Origin: Cytophagaceae bacterium
GTDB taxonomy: Bacteria; Bacteroidota; Bacteroidia; Cytophagales; Spirosomataceae
Length of the DNA stretch: 64,000 nt
Direction: 5' to 3'
Assembly (NCBI GenBank): GCA_027491315.1
Contig: JAIXWL010000017.1
Coordinates: forward strand, 1 to 64,000
Shown here piece after piece: positions 1 through 6,427 of the stretch. The position numbers and the translations under genes are program-made. The notes beneath the pieces are model-generated. The model had not been told where the DNA came from, did no database searches, and saw only the letters and a list, made by a program, of their open reading frames with translations. Each line of letters starts with the position of its first letter. Within the stretch, counting starts at the first letter, position 1.

Positions 1-71
1 AACAGAGAAGTTAAGCCCCGCACCGCTGATGATACTGGGATCAAACCCGGGAAAGTAAGTAAGCTCCAAGT
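1..71 (+). rRNA. rrf: 5S ribosomal RNA, 3' part
   Basis: The window opens inside a 5S rRNA. The conserved stretch AGAAGTTAAGCCCC followed by CGCTGATGATACTGGG is the usual loop B/C to helix IV region of bacterial 5S, and the molecule ends just before a strong terminator. The 5' third and the rest of the rRNA operon lie upstream of the window. The exact 3' end (about 70-71) is estimated. Confidence 0.85.
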
Positions 72-81
72 TATTATTATC

Positions 82-112
82 AAGCCCGCTAGGTTCTAGT
101 GGGCTTTTTTTA
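82..112 (+). terminator. intrinsic terminator of the rRNA operon
   Basis: A 10-bp stem AGCCCGCTAG / CTAGTGGGCT (one G-T pair) with a short loop is followed by seven T residues, directly after 5S. It should end the rrn transcript. Confidence 0.85.
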
Positions 113-122
113 TGCCAGAAAA

Positions 123-167
123 GAATGTAGAATGAAGAATGTAGAATGGAGAATGGAGAATGTAGAA
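123..167. repeat. left heptamer array (GAATGNA)n, arm of a 26-bp inverted repeat
   Basis: Six and a bit tandem copies of a 7-bp unit GAATG(T/A/G)A end at the stop codon of the neighbouring four-helix-bundle gene. Positions 130-155 are the exact reverse complement of 630-655 on the other side of that gene. If transcribed, the two arrays could pair and put the gene in the loop. Confidence 0.9.
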
Positions 168-530
168 TTAGTGGTATAAATGGCTAGATTTCAAAATACT
201 ACCAATAATTTTAAGCAGCTCGTCTAATCTAATTTGTAATTCCTCTTCTTGATAAATATTCGACTCCCTTAAAAGTCTTATCCAATATCCTGTTTCCCGA
301 GCCTCTTTATACGCAATATGCATTTTAGCATAAAAATCCCTCCTAGAGAACCCTCCTACCGCCTCTTCCACATTTGCCCCAATGGATGTTCCTGATCTTA
401 AAATTTGCTTACTTAACACATATTCTTTTTTATCTAGTTGAATTTGCCGAACAATTCTTATAACTAATAAAGCAAACTGAAAACTTTTAATTTGAATGAT
501 ATTGTCAGATTTCATCTGTTTTTTCTTCAA
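168..530 (-). CDS. four-helix-bundle protein, 23S rRNA intervening-sequence protein (IVP) family
   Basis: This 120-residue protein has the features of the IVP/four-helix-bundle family (TIGR02436-like): the segment SKQILRSGTSIGANVEEAV, the following SRRDFYAKMHIAYKEARET, and a final helix with LDELLKIIGSILKS. Family length is about 115-125 residues, so it looks intact. The function is unknown; relatives were first found as ORFs within intervening sequences of fragmented 23S rRNA, and Avd of diversity-generating retroelements has a similar fold. Here the gene lies outside 23S, just past the 5S terminator and antisense to the rrn operon, bracketed by inverted heptamer arrays. The first residues MKKKQMKSD leave the start ambiguous between two ATGs (530 and 515). 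Confidence 0.85.
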   Translation of the reverse strand: MKKKQMKSDNIIQIKSFQFALLVIRIVRQIQLDKKEYVLSKQILRSGTSIGANVEEAVGGFSRRDFYAKMHIAYKEARETGYWIRLLRESNIYQEEELQIRLDELLKIIGSILKSSHLYH

Positions 531-615
531 ATATCTACTAAACCTTACTAAATAAAATCTACTTTATTGATATTTACTACCAATATCCTTATAATCACTA
601 TCTCTAACCTTACTG

Positions 616-655
616 CATTCTCCATTCTTCATTCTCCATTCTACATTCTTCATTC
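616..655. repeat. right heptamer array (TNCATTC)n, second arm of the inverted repeat
   Basis: About six tandem heptamers in the opposite orientation to 123-167. Bases 630-655 match 130-155 perfectly as reverse complement (26 bp), and the pairing continues outwards with only scattered mismatches. The array sits 86 bp upstream of the start codon of the four-helix-bundle gene. Confidence 0.9.
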
Positions 656-658
656 AAA

Positions 659-810
659 GGTTAATCCCAACGAAAGATGGGAACGAAGCATGAGCGAGGC
701 GGTAGGCGCATTTTTGACCCTTGCAAAGGGCTTAGCTAAGCGTCAAAAATTAAAGCCGTATGCGGAGTGAGCATCGGTTCCGCAAAGCGGAATTCGTCTT
801 AGGATTAACC
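659..810. repeat. structured non-coding element with 9-bp terminal inverted repeats and nested hairpins
   Basis: The element begins GGTTAATCC and ends GGATTAACC. Inside are ATTTTTGAC (710-718) pairing with GTCAAAAAT (742-750), an inner CCCTT/AAGGG hairpin (718-730), the palindrome CTTAGCTAAG (731-740), and a TTCCGC/GCGGAA hairpin (778-792). A short open frame crosses it but has no recognisable protein. Its layout resembles a miniature interspersed element; only one copy is visible here, so mobility is not shown. Confidence 0.5.
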
Positions 811-897
811 GTATTTTAAACTAAGTTTTTTTGTTTCTTTTTTTCTCCAAAAAAAGAAATACCTTAACATTAGATATAAAGAAGCGTTTAATTTAAA

Positions 898-967
898 CTT
901 TAAAAATAGAATTACAAATTCTAATTATCTATTATTCGACATGACCCTACGGAACATGTCGAACAGC
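898..967. repeat. hairpin-bearing direct repeat, copy 1
   Basis: This roughly 70-bp unit contains two hairpins: a 7-bp stem at 907-923 (TAGAATT / AATTCTA) and a 9-bp stem at 935-963 (TTCGACATG / CATGTCGAA). It is repeated at 985-1053 with the same internal spacing. Compared with the second copy, the first stem carries a paired A-T to G-C change that keeps it intact. Confidence 0.8.
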
Positions 968-984
968 CAGTTTTCGATTTTAAC

Positions 985-1053
985 CTTTAAAATGGAATTA
1001 CAAATTCCAATAATCTATTATTCGACATGACCCTGCGGAACATGTCGAACAGC
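985..1053. repeat. hairpin-bearing direct repeat, copy 2
   Basis: Second copy of the unit at 898-967. Its stems are TGGAATT / AATTCCA (993-1009) and TTCGACATG / CATGTCGAA (1021-1049); the latter differs from copy 1 only in the loop. A further short duplication (a CTCCAA...AGAAAT...CCTT stretch near 845 and again near 1064) lies around both copies. No gene is visible between 656 and 1161. Confidence 0.8.
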
Positions 1054-1096
1054 TAATTTTTTTTCTCCAATAATAGAAATTCCTTGATAATTATTT

Positions 1097-1151
1097 TGCA
1101 ACATTGTTGCATTGATTATTTTTCTTTTTATCTTTGCAACACTATTGCAAA
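1097..1151 (+). promoter_or_regulatory. promoter overlapped by two palindromic operators (Fur/Zur-like)
   Basis: TGCAACATTGTTGCA (1097-1111) is a perfect 15-bp palindrome, and TGCAACACTATTGCA (1135-1149) is a second copy with one mismatch. A Bacteroidota-type promoter lies on them: TTG (1107-1109), 19 bases, then TATCTTTG (1129-1136). The first operator covers the -33 element and the second covers the -7 element, so a bound dimer should repress the gene at 1162. The spacing and shape suit a Fur-family metalloregulator; zinc (Zur) is a guess from the MerC-like neighbour. Confidence 0.65.
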
Positions 1152-1161
1152 CTAATAACTT

Positions 1162-1713
1162 ATGAACCGTCTAATTTATTCCGTTTTCTTTTTGAGTTTG
1201 TCTTTATTGTCCTGTAAAAAAGATCCAGAGGTAGAACCTACCGATGATAATGAGCTTATCACAACGGTGGATCTGGAGTTTACTAATAGTAAAAATGTCA
1301 CCAAGACTTTCTCATTCCAAGATTTGGATGCTAATTCCATTACTCCTCCCGATAAGTTTGAGTCCATTGTGCTAGATGCCAATGAAAGCTACGAAATGGA
1401 GGTGAAAGTTTATGATGAATCTAAAAAAACAAAAGTTGATGTTACAGAAAAAATTAAAGAAGACGCAGAAGCTCATTTATTTGTGTTTAAAGTAACTCCG
1501 GCCTCTTTATTTTCGGTCAAAGCAAAGGATAAGGATAAAAATAATTTACCACTGGGCTTGAAAAATACAGGTAAAACTCAAGGTAAAGGTATTGGTAAGC
1601 TTCATGTAATTCTAAAACACCAGCCACCAGCCAATGGAAAACGGACAAAAACTGGTGACGAAGAAATTGGTTCTACCGATATAGACCTAGAGTTTAAACT
1701 TGAAGTTAAATAA
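1162..1713 (+). CDS. putative lipoprotein of a metal-responsive operon
   Basis: The 183-residue product starts with a lipoprotein signal peptide; the lipobox LLSC puts the acylated Cys at about residue 18. The rest is a hydrophilic, beta-rich domain (VDLEFTNSKN near residue 37, repeated in form as IDLEFKLEV at the C-terminus). It resembles Bacteroidota lipoproteins often labelled 'type 1 periplasmic binding fold', but I recognise no catalytic motif. It lies 16 bp before the MerC-like gene and behind twin palindromic operators, so an envelope role in metal handling is inferred. The ATG at 1162 fits, beginning about 18 bases after the predicted transcription start. Confidence 0.6.
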   Translation: MNRLIYSVFFLSLSLLSCKKDPEVEPTDDNELITTVDLEFTNSKNVTKTFSFQDLDANSITPPDKFESIVLDANESYEMEVKVYDESKKTKVDVTEKIKEDAEAHLFVFKVTPASLFSVKAKDKDKNNLPLGLKNTGKTQGKGIGKLHVILKHQPPANGKRTKTGDEEIGSTDIDLEFKLEVK

Positions 1714-1729
1714 TTAGTAAAAGATCTAA

Positions 1730-2131
1730 ATGTATAAAAGGTACAAACATTTATTGCCAGTAGAGAAAATGGGATTGTTTTTTTCAATCGCCTGTGCCAT
1801 TCATTGTTTGACACTTCCCATCTTTTTGTTTTTTGCCCCATACATTGCTAGTAGCTTTGCCTTTACTTCTACTTTTGAATGGATTTTGGTCTCTACCAGT
1901 TTCTTGTTAGCTTTAATACTTCTCTTTCAAGATTACAAAAGACATCGTAAGCCCTTACCCATGATTTATTTGGGTTTAGCGGTTTTGGTAAAACTGATTG
2001 AAGTTTTATGGGCTAAAAACTCCTTTGACTGGGCTTTCGGTCTGTTATTAGGGGTGTTTATTTCAATCGCTTATTGGGTAAATTATCAACATAAGGTCGC
2101 CTGTACGTGTAAAATCAAGCACCAAGCCTAG
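1730..2131 (+). CDS. MerC domain-containing membrane protein
   Basis: This 133-residue protein has about four hydrophobic segments. The first carries SIACAIHCLTLPI, the Cys-containing signature of the MerC family (PF03203-like), which in Tn21 transports mercury across the inner membrane. The tail ends with VACTCKIKHQA, whose CxC could bind metal. In Bacteroidota, MerC-like proteins often sit in metal regulons without other mer genes, as here: no merA or merR is visible. It follows the lipoprotein gene by 16 bp and probably shares its palindrome-controlled promoter. Substrate is unknown; zinc or another soft metal is plausible. Confidence 0.75.
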   Translation: MYKRYKHLLPVEKMGLFFSIACAIHCLTLPIFLFFAPYIASSFAFTSTFEWILVSTSFLLALILLFQDYKRHRKPLPMIYLGLAVLVKLIEVLWAKNSFDWAFGLLLGVFISIAYWVNYQHKVACTCKIKHQA

Positions 2132-2189
2132 CTTTCCTATCCTTTTTTGTATCTTTACAGACTATTGATGACCTAATTATTTCAAATCT

Positions 2190-3644
2190 GTGAGTACATT
2201 TCAATCGGCTACTTATCAACCAGTTATCGGACTTGAAATCCATGCACAATTGCAAACGGATTCCAAAATATTTGCCCATGACGCAGTCCGCTTTGGTTGG
2301 GAGGCTAATACCTTAATATCCCCTATTAGTTTGGGTCATCCTGGCACTTTGCCATTTTTAAATAAAAAAGTAGTGGAATATGCCATTAAAATGGGAATCG
2401 CTATTGGTTCTGAAATTAATGAATGGCAATATTTTGATCGTAAAAATTATTTTTACCCAGATCTTCCAAAAGGTTATCAAATTACTCAAGATAAGACACC
2501 TATTTGTATAGGTGGGAAAATAAAAGTCAAATTAAAAACGGAGGAAAAATACATTTCTTTTCATCATATTCATTTAGAAGAAGATGCTGGGAAATCCATG
2601 CATGAAGGTGATAATCCATTTAGTTTCATTGATTACAATCGAGCAGGAACACCTCTAATAGAAATGGTTACTGACCCAACTTTGCATTCCTCTGATGAAG
2701 CCTTTGCTCTTGTCTCTGAAGTACGAAAATTAGTTCGCTATCTAGGGATTTGCGATGGAAACATGGAAGAAGGATCTTTACGCGCTGATGTCAATATTTC
2801 TTTAAGACCTATTGGTACGACTACACTGGGTACCAAAGTGGAAATCAAGAATATGAATTCCATTCGGAATATCCAACGCGCCATAGAATATGAATGCAGT
2901 CGTCAAGCGGCTATGTTAGATGCTGGCGAAACCATCATTCAGGAAACACGGACTTTTGATGCTCATACGGGAAGAACTTCTAGCATGCGTGTGAAAGAAA
3001 CCATGAATGACTATCGTTATTTTCCTGAGCCAGATTTAGCACCTTTGCACATCACCCAGGATTGGATCAATGATATTAAATCGACTATGCCACTTCTCCC
3101 ATGGGAGCAAGAACTGGAATTGATAGACCTATATGGCTTACCCGCTTATGATGCCCATTTTTTAGCTGATACCAAAGAAATGGCCTTGTATTTTAAAGAA
3201 GCTGCTGCTAACACCAAGGCCTATAAAGCATTGTCTAATTGGTTGATGGGTTCTGTAAAATCCCATTTAAATGAAAGTTTATTGCATATCCACGAATTTG
3301 AAATAAGCCCTAAAAGTTTAGCAGAAATTGTGGACCTAGTAGAACAAGGCCTCATTACCCATAACTTAGCGGCTCATCAATTATTCCCACTTTGTATTCA
3401 AGTAAGGGATAAAAGTCCTAAACAATTGGTAGAAGAAAATGGCTGGTCTTTAGCTAGTAATAATGATGAGCTTACCAATTTTGTTCAAGAGGTCATTAAA
3501 GCCTTTCCTGATAAAGTTAAAGAATACCAAAAAGGTAAAAAGGGGTTAATTGCTCTGTTTATTGGGGAAGTAATGAAGAAATCAAAAGGGAAAGCTGACC
3601 CAAAATTAGTTAATCAATTAGTTCAGGAAGCTCTGACACAATAA
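2190..3644 (+). CDS. gatB: Asp-tRNA(Asn)/Glu-tRNA(Gln) amidotransferase subunit B
   Basis: GatB binds the mischarged tRNA and activates it so that GatA-derived ammonia can amidate Glu-tRNA(Gln) or Asp-tRNA(Asn) in the cytoplasm. The N-terminus YQPVIGLEIHAQL, then YFDRKNYFYPDLPKGYQI and HLEEDAGKS, are the GatB catalytic-core signatures; the C-terminal YqeY-like tail ends GEVMKKSKGKADPKLVNQL. At 484 residues it has normal length. The start is GTG at 2190; the ATG at 2168 is in another frame and stops after two codons. A TATCTTTA -7-like box lies at 2150. gatA and gatC are not in the window. Confidence 0.97.
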   Translation: MSTFQSATYQPVIGLEIHAQLQTDSKIFAHDAVRFGWEANTLISPISLGHPGTLPFLNKKVVEYAIKMGIAIGSEINEWQYFDRKNYFYPDLPKGYQITQDKTPICIGGKIKVKLKTEEKYISFHHIHLEEDAGKSMHEGDNPFSFIDYNRAGTPLIEMVTDPTLHSSDEAFALVSEVRKLVRYLGICDGNMEEGSLRADVNISLRPIGTTTLGTKVEIKNMNSIRNIQRAIEYECSRQAAMLDAGETIIQETRTFDAHTGRTSSMRVKETMNDYRYFPEPDLAPLHITQDWINDIKSTMPLLPWEQELELIDLYGLPAYDAHFLADTKEMALYFKEAAANTKAYKALSNWLMGSVKSHLNESLLHIHEFEISPKSLAEIVDLVEQGLITHNLAAHQLFPLCIQVRDKSPKQLVEENGWSLASNNDELTNFVQEVIKAFPDKVKEYQKGKKGLIALFIGEVMKKSKGKADPKLVNQLVQEALTQ

Positions 3645-3653
3645 TCTACAGCT

Positions 3654-4766
3654 ATGCATCGTATATGTTTATTTGCTTTTATCTTCTTGTCCTTTGCCGT
3701 GAAGGCTCAAGAATTTACTATTCAAGTTAAGCTTAAGCAAATTGTACCTCAACGGAAAATTTATTTGGAATTTCTCAATGGTCGAGGACAAGCTGTTAAA
3801 ATAGATTCGCTAAGTCCAGATCAAAATAATTCTGTCCTATTTCGTGGGAAAGTAAGAGACAATGGCGGCTTTTATTTGATAAATTGCTATGACATAGCCA
3901 ATCCTCAAAAAATTATGGTGATTTTGGAGGGCAATGAGCAGGTGCAAATTGAAGCGGATGGAGTCAACATCCCTGATAAGCCAGGGACCTATAGCGTAAC
4001 TGGAGAGTCCATTAATATTAAAATGATGAACCAAGTGATGGCCATTTCAAAAGGTCTAGAAAAAAAAGTCATTGCTTGGAATGCCGAAATTCAAAAAACA
4101 CCAGCATCTCAAACTCGAATTCAAAAAGAATTTGAAACGGCTCAAAATCTAGCTCTAAACCAAATTAAAGCTTTAATTCCTCAGATGGGTTCTAATTTGG
4201 TGGCACTATGGACAACGAATTTCCTTCCAATCGAGTCGGAAATGCAGACTTTAGAATCAATTTCAGAAACGTTTAAAGCGGCAAGACCCAATCACCCGCA
4301 AATCAAACCGTTTTTAGAAAATATCAAGCGGCTCAAGGGTGTTCAAGTTGGCTCAGAGGCTCCTGAAATAAGTTTGCCGTCTCCTTCTGGTGAAAAACTA
4401 GCTCTCTCATCTTTACGTGGGAAATATGTCTTAATTGATTTTTGGGCAAGTTGGTGCGGCCCTTGTCGGCGAGAAAATCCCAACGTGATAAAAACCTATG
4501 CCCGTTTTAAAGATAAGGGTTTTGAGATTTTTGGGGTGAGTTTAGATCAAGATAGAAGTGCATGGTTAATGGCTATTGAAACTGATCAGCTGACTTGGAA
4601 ACATGTTTCCGACTTACAGTATTGGAATTCTGTGGCAGCGCAGGCCTATCAAGTTTCTGCTATTCCTATGACATTTATGTTGGATAAAGATGGCAAAATA
4701 ATGGCAAAAGGCCTTCGTGGAGCTAGTTTAGATCAGTTTTTAGAAGATTTATTTAAAGGAAAATAA
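3654..4766 (+). CDS. TlpA-like thioredoxin-fold lipoprotein/periplasmic oxidoreductase with DUF4369-like N-domain
   Basis: A signal peptide (about residues 1-18, ending VKA-Q) exports this 370-residue protein. The N-terminal half resembles the beta-sandwich DUF4369 domain common in Bacteroidota, and the C-terminal third (about 236-370) is a TlpA/ResA-type thioredoxin with FWASWCGPC, the redox pair being Cys268 and Cys271, and cis-Pro in SAIPMT. Such proteins reduce periplasmic disulfides, for example in cytochrome c maturation; the substrate here is unknown. It starts 9 bp after gatB and ends 3 bp before proC, so it is probably cotranscribed with both. Confidence 0.85.
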   Translation: MHRICLFAFIFLSFAVKAQEFTIQVKLKQIVPQRKIYLEFLNGRGQAVKIDSLSPDQNNSVLFRGKVRDNGGFYLINCYDIANPQKIMVILEGNEQVQIEADGVNIPDKPGTYSVTGESINIKMMNQVMAISKGLEKKVIAWNAEIQKTPASQTRIQKEFETAQNLALNQIKALIPQMGSNLVALWTTNFLPIESEMQTLESISETFKAARPNHPQIKPFLENIKRLKGVQVGSEAPEISLPSPSGEKLALSSLRGKYVLIDFWASWCGPCRRENPNVIKTYARFKDKGFEIFGVSLDQDRSAWLMAIETDQLTWKHVSDLQYWNSVAAQAYQVSAIPMTFMLDKDGKIMAKGLRGASLDQFLEDLFKGK

Positions 4767-4769
4767 CAT

Positions 4770-5570
4770 ATGAAAATTGCAATCATAGGTTGTGGAAATA
4801 TGGGGATGGCATTTGCCAACTCATTTATTCAATATAATTTAGTTAAGAAAGAGGACCTTTTGCTTATCGAAAAAAATAAGGAACGAGGAGATATTCTACA
4901 AGAACAAAAAGCAGGGGTTGTAGTAGATACCATATCAGATAAAATATCATTAGTTAATTTAGTCATCCTTTCTGTTAAGCCTCAAGACTATCCTTCCGTT
5001 TCGGAAGAGTTAAAACAATATTTGCGTCCGAGTCAATTGGTTCTTTCCATTATGGCAGGGATACCCATCAAAAAATTACAGGAAAGTCTATCCTATCCAT
5101 TAATAATTCGAGCTATGCCTAATACTCCGGCACTATTGGGTATGGGTATGACCGCGTTTGCTTCTGCTCCTGAAGTGGGTTTATCAGATATTCGATTGGC
5201 GGAGAATTTAATCAACTCAACAGGCCGTGCCGTATTTTTAGAAGAAGAAAGTCTATTGGATGCGGTGACTGGTTTAAGTGGTAGTGGACCTGCTTATTTC
5301 TTTTATTTAATCAAAAACATGATTGATGCAGGCATAGCAATGGGCTTTGATCCTTCCATGGCATCGTTATTAGTTAAACAAACAATGTTAGGCTCTTATC
5401 ATCTCATGCAAACGAGCGATAAGTCTTTGGATGAATTAATTCAAGCGGTTGCTTCTAAAGGAGGAACTACTGAAGCGGCATTAAAGGCTTTTGCTGAAAA
5501 AGAAGTAGGGTTGGGCCTTCAAAAGGGAATATTTGCGGCACGCGACAGAGCTGTGGAGTTGGCTAAATAA
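4770..5570 (+). CDS. proC: pyrroline-5-carboxylate reductase
   Basis: ProC performs the last step of proline synthesis, NAD(P)H-dependent reduction of 1-pyrroline-5-carboxylate. The N-terminal Rossmann motif IIGCGNMG (about residues 4-11), the segment IIRAMPNTPALLGMG, and the dimer-domain signature AVTGLSGSGPAYFF are characteristic, as is ASKGGTTEAAL near the C-terminus. The 266-residue length matches the family. Only 3 bp separate it from the thioredoxin gene upstream, suggesting one transcript with gatB, although the functions are unrelated. Confidence 0.96.
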   Translation: MKIAIIGCGNMGMAFANSFIQYNLVKKEDLLLIEKNKERGDILQEQKAGVVVDTISDKISLVNLVILSVKPQDYPSVSEELKQYLRPSQLVLSIMAGIPIKKLQESLSYPLIIRAMPNTPALLGMGMTAFASAPEVGLSDIRLAENLINSTGRAVFLEEESLLDAVTGLSGSGPAYFFYLIKNMIDAGIAMGFDPSMASLLVKQTMLGSYHLMQTSDKSLDELIQAVASKGGTTEAALKAFAEKEVGLGLQKGIFAARDRAVELAK

Positions 5571-5698
5571 TTTTAGCTTACATGATTTTATGAATTTAAT
5601 GCTGTGATATTCATCTATAGGATGATAATTTTAAAAAATTCCGCTTTCTTTAGGGCTTAAATTTATAGTAAAGGGTACTTTTAATTTCAATTTGTTCT

Positions 5699-6424
5699 AT
5701 GAGGGTTGTAAAGTACCACATAAAAAAACAGGATATTGATATTCAATCAGACTTGTTTTCAGGCATTTATACTATTTTATCACATACTATTGGTCCTAAT
5801 CTCAGTCTAGAAGAAGCTTTGGGTGGCTCATTTTGTCGACCGGTTCCTGACGAAGTTTTTGTTTGGAGTTTCATGGTGAAAGACAAGATGGTTGGTTTCT
5901 GCTATTTTACCATCTTGACCCATGAAGATTTAGTTATAATTCGATTAACATTATCGGTAGAAAGAAATTACAGGCACATTGTAAAAATGCCTTATCATGA
6001 TTTTCTTTGGGAGATGATCTTCATAAAATTGAAGAATTTATCCAAAAAAGTGGTATTCTATTCCAATCCCATAAATCCAATTATATATTCGGTTATTCGG
6101 GAGTATACCAAAAACTTTTTGCGATATGAAAATAATCTACCTTCTCAAACAGCTATTATTCATAAGATTTATGATCTTTTTGAAATAGAAAGGTTTAGTC
6201 GTGTCCGAAAGACTCCATTCAAAATGGAAGAAACTAGTTTGAATTTTGAAACCTTGCGACATAAAAATAAGTATGTCAATGATTTTTTAAACCAAAATCC
6301 TGATTATAAGCAAGGAATGGGCTTAATTACCATGGTTCCTGCTACAGTAGCCAATATGATTTATGCGGTGGTTAAAATGGCTAAAAAGCAATTCAATCCC
6401 TCGAAAGCTAAATTCAAAAAATAG
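5699..6424 (+). CDS. hypothetical protein, possible acyltransferase-like (GNAT-type) fold
   Basis: I do not recognise this 241-residue protein. It has no signal peptide or membrane segment. The pattern of an extended N-terminal half (FVWSFMVKDKMVGFCYFTIL, then VIIRLTLSVERNYR) followed by helical segments recalls a GNAT core, in which 'KMVGFCYF' would be the central strand, but no clear acetyl-CoA loop is visible. The basic C-terminus (KKQFNPSKAKFKK) is notable. It follows proC after 128 bp and faces mutL, with only 3 bp between the convergent stop codons. It could be fast-evolving and lineage-specific. Confidence 0.5.
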   Translation: MRVVKYHIKKQDIDIQSDLFSGIYTILSHTIGPNLSLEEALGGSFCRPVPDEVFVWSFMVKDKMVGFCYFTILTHEDLVIIRLTLSVERNYRHIVKMPYHDFLWEMIFIKLKNLSKKVVFYSNPINPIIYSVIREYTKNFLRYENNLPSQTAIIHKIYDLFEIERFSRVRKTPFKMEETSLNFETLRHKNKYVNDFLNQNPDYKQGMGLITMVPATVANMIYAVVKMAKKQFNPSKAKFKK

Positions 6425-6427
6425 GTC

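Noticed and set aside
123-655. CRISPR array
   Set aside because: The heptamers are direct tandem repeats without spacers, and no cas genes are present.
567-770. 67-codon plus-strand frame through the repeat and the 659-810 element
   Set aside because: It runs across the heptamer array and the hairpins, its first half is a translation of the repeat (ILHSPFYILHS), and it resembles no protein.
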